DNA of 17,623 bases from CAYUCJ01 sp049282265 (GTDB taxonomy: Bacteria; Desulfobacterota; DSM-4660; Desulfatiglandales; Desulfatiglandaceae): the NCBI GenBank assembly GCA_049282265.1, contig JBAPTR010000334.1, positions 1 to 17,623 of the forward strand. Reading direction: 5' to 3'. Positions 14,394 to 17,623 of this stretch are shown piece after piece. Every line of letters starts with the position of its first letter. The first letter of the stretch is position 1. The notes under the pieces are model-generated. The model was not told the origin of the DNA and searched no databases. It saw only the letters and a list, made by a program, of their open reading frames with translations. The position numbers were made by a program, and so were the translations under genes.

Positions 14394-14807
14394 ATGATGC
14401 GCAAGATAGCCAAACCAATTAGTTTTTTTCTGATTCTCCCCTTTTTGCTCATGGGATTTTCCATTAGCAGGGCTCAGGCAGCCATGGTGGGAACGGAAGC
14501 CGTGCTCAACCCTGCTCCCAACGGCGAGACCGTTCGTGTCCGTCTCTCTAATTTCCTCGACCGGCAAGATGTCCAGGCCATTCTACAGTCACAAGGCATC
14601 AGTCCCAGGGAGGCCAAGGCGCGTATTGCGTGTCTGTCAGACAGTGAAGTCGCCCACATGGCCGCCGTCATGGATCGGCTTCCTGCCGGGGGTGGTGGCG
14701 TGGGCGTATTGATCGGCGCCGCTTTGTTCGTCTTCATCGTCCTGTTGATAACGGATATTCTTGGCTTCACCCATGTTTTCCCATTCGTCTATCATCACAG
14801 GAGTTAG
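14394..14807 (+). CDS. PA2779 family protein (exported, C-terminal membrane helix)
   Basis: 137 residues. A signal peptide (about 1-29, hydrophobic FFLILPFLLMGF, cleavage near AQA-A) leads to a small helical domain with RVRLSNFLDRQDVQAILQS (about 47-65) and RIACLSDSEVAHMAAVMDRL (about 76-95). It then has PAGGGGVG and a C-terminal hydrophobic helix (about 102-127). This pattern (LDR, GISPREAKARIA, LSDSEV, PAGGG) is that of the PA2779 family of unknown function, usually paired with a PA2778-like peptidase, as here. AGGAGGT precedes a GTG and two ATGs (14391, 14394, 14397); ATG 14394 has the best spacing. The peptidase gene overlaps its 3' end, so the two are translationally coupled. Confidence 0.85.
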   Translation: MMRKIAKPISFFLILPFLLMGFSISRAQAAMVGTEAVLNPAPNGETVRVRLSNFLDRQDVQAILQSQGISPREAKARIACLSDSEVAHMAAVMDRLPAGGGGVGVLIGAALFVFIVLLITDILGFTHVFPFVYHHRS

Positions 14808-15765
14808 TTGGAAACGGGCGCACCGGAAAGTCGCGCCGCTCTTGTACGGTTTGGTCCTGTCTTCTTTGGGTCTATTGTCGGCCGGGTGCGCCGGCCCTCA
14901 GCTCGGGGAGATCCGCAGACAAATGGAAGGCCTTCCCTCCCGGGTCCAACTCAAGACCGTACCCTTCTATCCTCAGAAAGCCTACCAGTGCGGACCTGCG
15001 GCCCTCGCCATGACACTCACCTGGAGTGGCCTCCCCAGAAAGCCGGAGACACTGGTTCCCGAGGTATACAGTCCGGAACTGAAGGGAAGCCTCCAACCCG
15101 CACTCATAGGAGCGGCCCGACGCTTGGGCCGGCTGGCCTATCCCATTAGCGGAATGAACGTTCTGCTACGAGAAGTGGCCTCCGGCCGACCCGTCATCGT
15201 ACTCCTGAATCTCGGGCTCTCGTGGTACCCGGAATGGCACTACGCCGTGGTGGTGGGTTACGATCTGTCAGAAGGTTATGTGGAGCTCCATTCGGGAAAA
15301 ACGGCTCGGGAGCTCCTTCCATTCAGGGTATTTGGGAATACCTGGGCACGGAGCGATTATTGGGGCCTTCTCGTTTTGAGTCCTCGGGATCTCCCTGCTA
15401 CGGCAAGGGAGAACCCCTATCTCCAGGCGGTGCTGGGACTGGAAAAGGCCCGTCAATGGGGGGCAGCGGTTGAAGGATATGAAACAGCGCTGAGACGATG
15501 GCCCGGGAGCCTCGGTGCCCTTATGGGTCTTGGAAACAGCCTGTACGGGCTGGGGAAACTCAAAAGGGCGGAAACGGCCTTCCGGGAGGCGTCCCGTCTG
15601 CACCCGGCTTCCGGGGCCGCCTTCAACAACTTGGCCCAGGTGCTTTGGGAAGAGGGCAGGCAGGAGGAAGCCCTGCGGGCCGTGCAAAGGGCGGTCGCCC
15701 TTGGAGGACCGCAGGCTACAATCTATGGGGACACGCTCAAGGAAATTGAATCTGGAAAACCCTGA
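14773..15765 (+). CDS. PA2778-like C39-type cysteine peptidase with TPR repeats, probable lipoprotein
   Basis: About 330 residues. A basic N-terminus and hydrophobic stretch (21-37) end in LSAGC (35-39), a borderline lipobox, so it is probably anchored in the outer or inner membrane facing the periplasm. Residues about 58-205 form a C39-like papain fold with nucleophile Cys73 in YQCGPAALAM and His156 in EWHYAVVVGYD; ELHSG (171-175) supplies the third position. Residues about 215-312 hold two or three TPR units (AAVEGYETALRRWPGSLGAL, then AETAFREASRLHPASGAAFN). The fold, order and the PA2779-like neighbour identify the family; the substrate is unknown. The start is uncertain: ATG 14773 has no ribosome site, fitting coupling to the gene it overlaps by 35 bases; a TTG at 14761 is possible. 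Confidence 0.85.
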   Translation: MFSHSSIITGVSWKRAHRKVAPLLYGLVLSSLGLLSAGCAGPQLGEIRRQMEGLPSRVQLKTVPFYPQKAYQCGPAALAMTLTWSGLPRKPETLVPEVYSPELKGSLQPALIGAARRLGRLAYPISGMNVLLREVASGRPVIVLLNLGLSWYPEWHYAVVVGYDLSEGYVELHSGKTARELLPFRVFGNTWARSDYWGLLVLSPRDLPATARENPYLQAVLGLEKARQWGAAVEGYETALRRWPGSLGALMGLGNSLYGLGKLKRAETAFREASRLHPASGAAFNNLAQVLWEEGRQEEALRAVQRAVALGGPQATIYGDTLKEIESGKP

Positions 15766-15811
15766 AAATTGAAACGGGGGAAACCATTCTCATCGTCCTA
15801 TAACGGCGTTG

Positions 15812-17287
15812 TCACGTTCCCGGGGTAATCAGGATATCGATCCGGCGATTGATGGCACGGCCTTCTGCAGTAGCATTGGATGCCAGGGGTCGAGTGGAAC
15901 CATAACCGACGGCAATGATGTTTTCAGCTGGCACAGTACCGTTGGCGATGAGATACTCGCGGACCGCTTCTGCCCGATCCTGGGACAGTTTCTGATTGAC
16001 GGCGTCCGATCCGGTGCTGTCCGTATGCCCCTCGATCACCACTTGCGGCTTTTTCACCTTGCGTATGGCCTGCTGGACCCTGCTGAGGAGTTCATAATTG
16101 CCCGGCATGATAACGGCCTTCCCAACCGGGAACTTAACGGCCCTCAGCCGAATCACCAAACGGTTACCCTGCTTGTAGATTTCAGCCTCAGTGACACCAA
16201 ACAGGTCGCGAATCTCGGTGTACAAGGCCCGGAAGCGTCTCTCGGTCTCCAGACGCTCTTTTGCCGCGCGTTCGTCCCGGGTCAAACGCTCCTTTGCAAT
16301 TTTCTCTTCGCGGCTGAGGCCCTCGAGCGATGCGATCTGCTTCTGTTGGGCTTGTACCTTCTCTGCCAGGGATTGACGTTCCTTTTGCAAGGTTTTGATT
16401 GAATCCAGAATTCCTTCCATGCGTTTTTTCATGGGTTGATCACGCAGATCGGGCGATGACAGCTTGTCGGTCACTTCCTTGATCATCCCTTCAAACCAGA
16501 GGGCGATATCCTCCGGGTTCGTGGTCTTGATCTTGTGCACCAGCAGCATTATCTGCTCGAGCCGCCTGGCCTGGAAGAGGGCCTCAACGGCCTGCTTGTG
16601 AATCCCGTCTTTATTGTAACGGTTCTTCGAGATAAAATCATCTGCTTCGGACAGTTTGTCCCGGGCTTCGGCCAACATTTTCGGCGCGATTTCCCCTGCC
16701 CCTCCGGCCTCGGCCTTGAGGACCAGTTTTCGGGCTTCACCGATTGCCTTATGCTTGATGGCCTGCAGTTCAAGCCGGTCAAAACCATTGGTCACTTTCA
16801 GCCTGTTTTCCCGGGCCCAGTCCAGGTCATTGTTTTCGATGGCCCTTGTGAGATTGAGAAACTGCTGTTCTGTTGTCATATAATCCTTCCCGAGGTCGGG
16901 CGCTCCTGCGTTAATGGCGCGATCCCGGGCCTTAAGGACGTCTGGCAGGGCACTTCTCGTAACCTTGGCCATCTCTTGTGCCCGTTGAAGTTTGGCATTT
17001 CCCTGAGAGACTTCACGGAGGATGTCGGAAAGGGACTCGCCGAGATTCAACGCCTTTTTTGCATTCTTGAGAGACTGGTCCGCCTTTGAAAAGAACGTGG
17101 GCGAAAGCACATTCACCTGTGCTTTTCTTGCGTTGTCTATGCCCTTCGAAAGAAGATCAACCTGCTCCGACGGATTTTCCGAGGTCGGAATAGGTGTTAC
17201 CTTCAATTTGCCTGCCCCGCAACCACCCAGAAACAAGACGGCTGCCACGATCACCATAGATTTTCGGAGACGCAATCCCATAGACAT
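15812..17287 (-). CDS. OmpA-family lipoprotein with long helical region
   Basis: 491 residues. A lipoprotein signal peptide (1-22) ends at LGGC with Cys23 as the lipidated residue. Residues about 40-290 are helical and rich in Ala/Lys/Glu, resembling DUF4398-type repeats. Residues about 290-355 are a strongly charged coiled coil (LQKERQSLAEKVQAQQKQ, EEKIAKERLTRDERAAKERL). Residues about 375-490 are an OmpA-C peptidoglycan-binding domain with VVIEGHTDSTGSD and LSQDRAEAVREYL, carrying the Asp and Arg that hold diaminopimelate. It probably links the outer membrane to peptidoglycan through the long helical spacer. The ATG at 17285-17287 is preferred to one 27 bases upstream because AGGGG lies seven bases before it. 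It is convergent with the peptidase gene, 46 bases apart, without a clear terminator. Confidence 0.9.
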   Translation of the reverse strand: MSMGLRLRKSMVIVAAVLFLGGCGAGKLKVTPIPTSENPSEQVDLLSKGIDNARKAQVNVLSPTFFSKADQSLKNAKKALNLGESLSDILREVSQGNAKLQRAQEMAKVTRSALPDVLKARDRAINAGAPDLGKDYMTTEQQFLNLTRAIENNDLDWARENRLKVTNGFDRLELQAIKHKAIGEARKLVLKAEAGGAGEIAPKMLAEARDKLSEADDFISKNRYNKDGIHKQAVEALFQARRLEQIMLLVHKIKTTNPEDIALWFEGMIKEVTDKLSSPDLRDQPMKKRMEGILDSIKTLQKERQSLAEKVQAQQKQIASLEGLSREEKIAKERLTRDERAAKERLETERRFRALYTEIRDLFGVTEAEIYKQGNRLVIRLRAVKFPVGKAVIMPGNYELLSRVQQAIRKVKKPQVVIEGHTDSTGSDAVNQKLSQDRAEAVREYLIANGTVPAENIIAVGYGSTRPLASNATAEGRAINRRIDILITPGT

Positions 17288-17442
17288 TGTATCGCCCCTT
17301 TCACTTATATTCAAAGAAGACTGCTGCTTCTTCCCTGTTCAGCCCTTCCTCATGAAGAAACAAAGGAAACGGATGAGAAAAGAAGAACAAATATGCTGTA
17401 TGAAAACGCGTTCATGTGGACGGGGAAACTCCACGATACAAC

Positions 17443-17471
17443 ATAATATAATAAAATCAGGGAAAGCTCAA
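17443..17471 (-). promoter_or_regulatory. Sigma70-type promoter for the OmpA-family lipoprotein
   Basis: Minus strand TTGAGC (17466-17471), a 17-base spacer and TATTAT (17443-17448). The start point would be near 17436, giving a leader of about 150 bases. The leader contains two weak 5-bp hairpins near its 5' end (around 17401-17440) and no open frame. Confidence 0.65.
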
Positions 17472-17492
17472 TACCCAATTATTGATGTAACC

Positions 17493-17522
17493 GTAAAAAG
17501 TCCGGTCCTCAGGACTTTTTAC
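17493..17522. repeat. Stem-loop 1 of a four-hairpin cluster
   Basis: A perfect 11-bp inverted repeat (GTAAAAAGTCC and GGACTTTTTAC) with an 8-base loop. It ends in a T-run on both strands, so it could act as a bidirectional terminator, though the stem is AT-rich. Confidence 0.85.
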
Positions 17523-17528
17523 TCACAG

Positions 17529-17554
17529 AAACCGAAAAGTGTGATTTTCGGTTT
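17529..17554. repeat. Stem-loop 2 of a four-hairpin cluster
   Basis: A perfect 10-bp inverted repeat (AAACCGAAAA and TTTTCGGTTT) with a 6-base loop, six bases after the first stem-loop. A T-rich tail follows on the plus strand. Confidence 0.85.
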
Positions 17555-17559
17555 TCTTA

Positions 17560-17594
17560 CAAATCAACGGGTTGCGATGCACCCCATTGATTTG
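17560..17594. repeat. Stem-loop 3 of a four-hairpin cluster
   Basis: Arms at 17560-17575 and 17579-17594 pair at 14 of 16 positions around a 3-base loop (GAT). The outer eight pairs (CAAATCAA) and inner three are perfect. Confidence 0.8.
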
Positions 17595-17614
17595 CGTGCC
17601 CGTCCATGGGCACG
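17595..17614. repeat. Stem-loop 4 of a four-hairpin cluster
   Basis: A perfect 7-bp inverted repeat (CGTGCCC and GGGCACG) with a 6-base loop, directly abutting the third. Nine bases remain to the edge of the window, so the array may continue. Confidence 0.75.
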
Positions 17615-17623
17615 ACGATGCCT

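Overview
The window looks like a chromosomal piece of a Gram-negative, Desulfobacterota-type (former Deltaproteobacteria) bacterium. Three things suggest this. The coding DNA is moderately GC-rich with ordinary Shine-Dalgarno sites. There is LPS/outer-membrane equipment (an arabinose-5-phosphate isomerase for Kdo, and an OmpA-type lipoprotein). An acyl-CoA degradation cluster combines archaeal-like thiolase/DUF35 proteins, and the intergenic AT-rich palindromes resemble those of such genomes. The assignment is inference, since no rRNA or tRNA lies in the window. I find no rRNA, tRNA, CRISPR array, transposase or integrase.

Left part (1-4400): a 5'-partial-in-window ribonuclease J gene (minus) diverges from ssb (plus). 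ssb runs tail to tail into tatA (minus), and their stop codons overlap in one CTAG. Then come sucD and sucC (minus), the two subunits of ADP/GDP-forming succinyl-CoA ligase. They are separated by a 243-base gap filled by a long imperfect palindrome. A clear sigma70-type promoter precedes sucC, and another stands divergently in front of the next group.

Middle (4400-7980): a patatin-like phospholipase is followed, translationally coupled, by an unrecognised polytopic membrane protein with an internal duplication. The latter converges on kdsD/kpsF (minus). A 418-base gene-free stretch follows, carrying dispersed-repeat-like sequence.

Right-centre (7977-13729): a same-strand cluster encodes an SDR dehydrogenase, a MaoC/hydratase-2 enzyme, a small Cys-Cys protein of unknown function, an HMG-CoA-synthase-like domain fused to a DUF35 zinc-ribbon/OB domain, an SCP-x/archaeal-type thiolase and an EamA transporter. 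Together these make an (R)-3-hydroxyacyl-CoA beta-oxidation and thiolysis module, laid out like unfused peroxisomal MFE-2/SCPx. The most striking protein is the HMG-CoA-synthase-like fusion. All three catalytic positions of the archaeal enzyme (Glu, Cys, His) appear to be replaced (Thr, Leu, Pro), so it is probably a structural or CoA-binding partner of the thiolase and not a synthase.

Right end (13806-17623): a small zinc-finger plus winged-helix-like protein; a promoter driving a PA2779-like secreted/membrane protein overlapped by a PA2778-like C39-type peptidase with TPRs; then a convergent OmpA-family lipoprotein (minus) with its own promoter. Upstream of that promoter four stem-loops are packed into 122 bases at the edge of the window.
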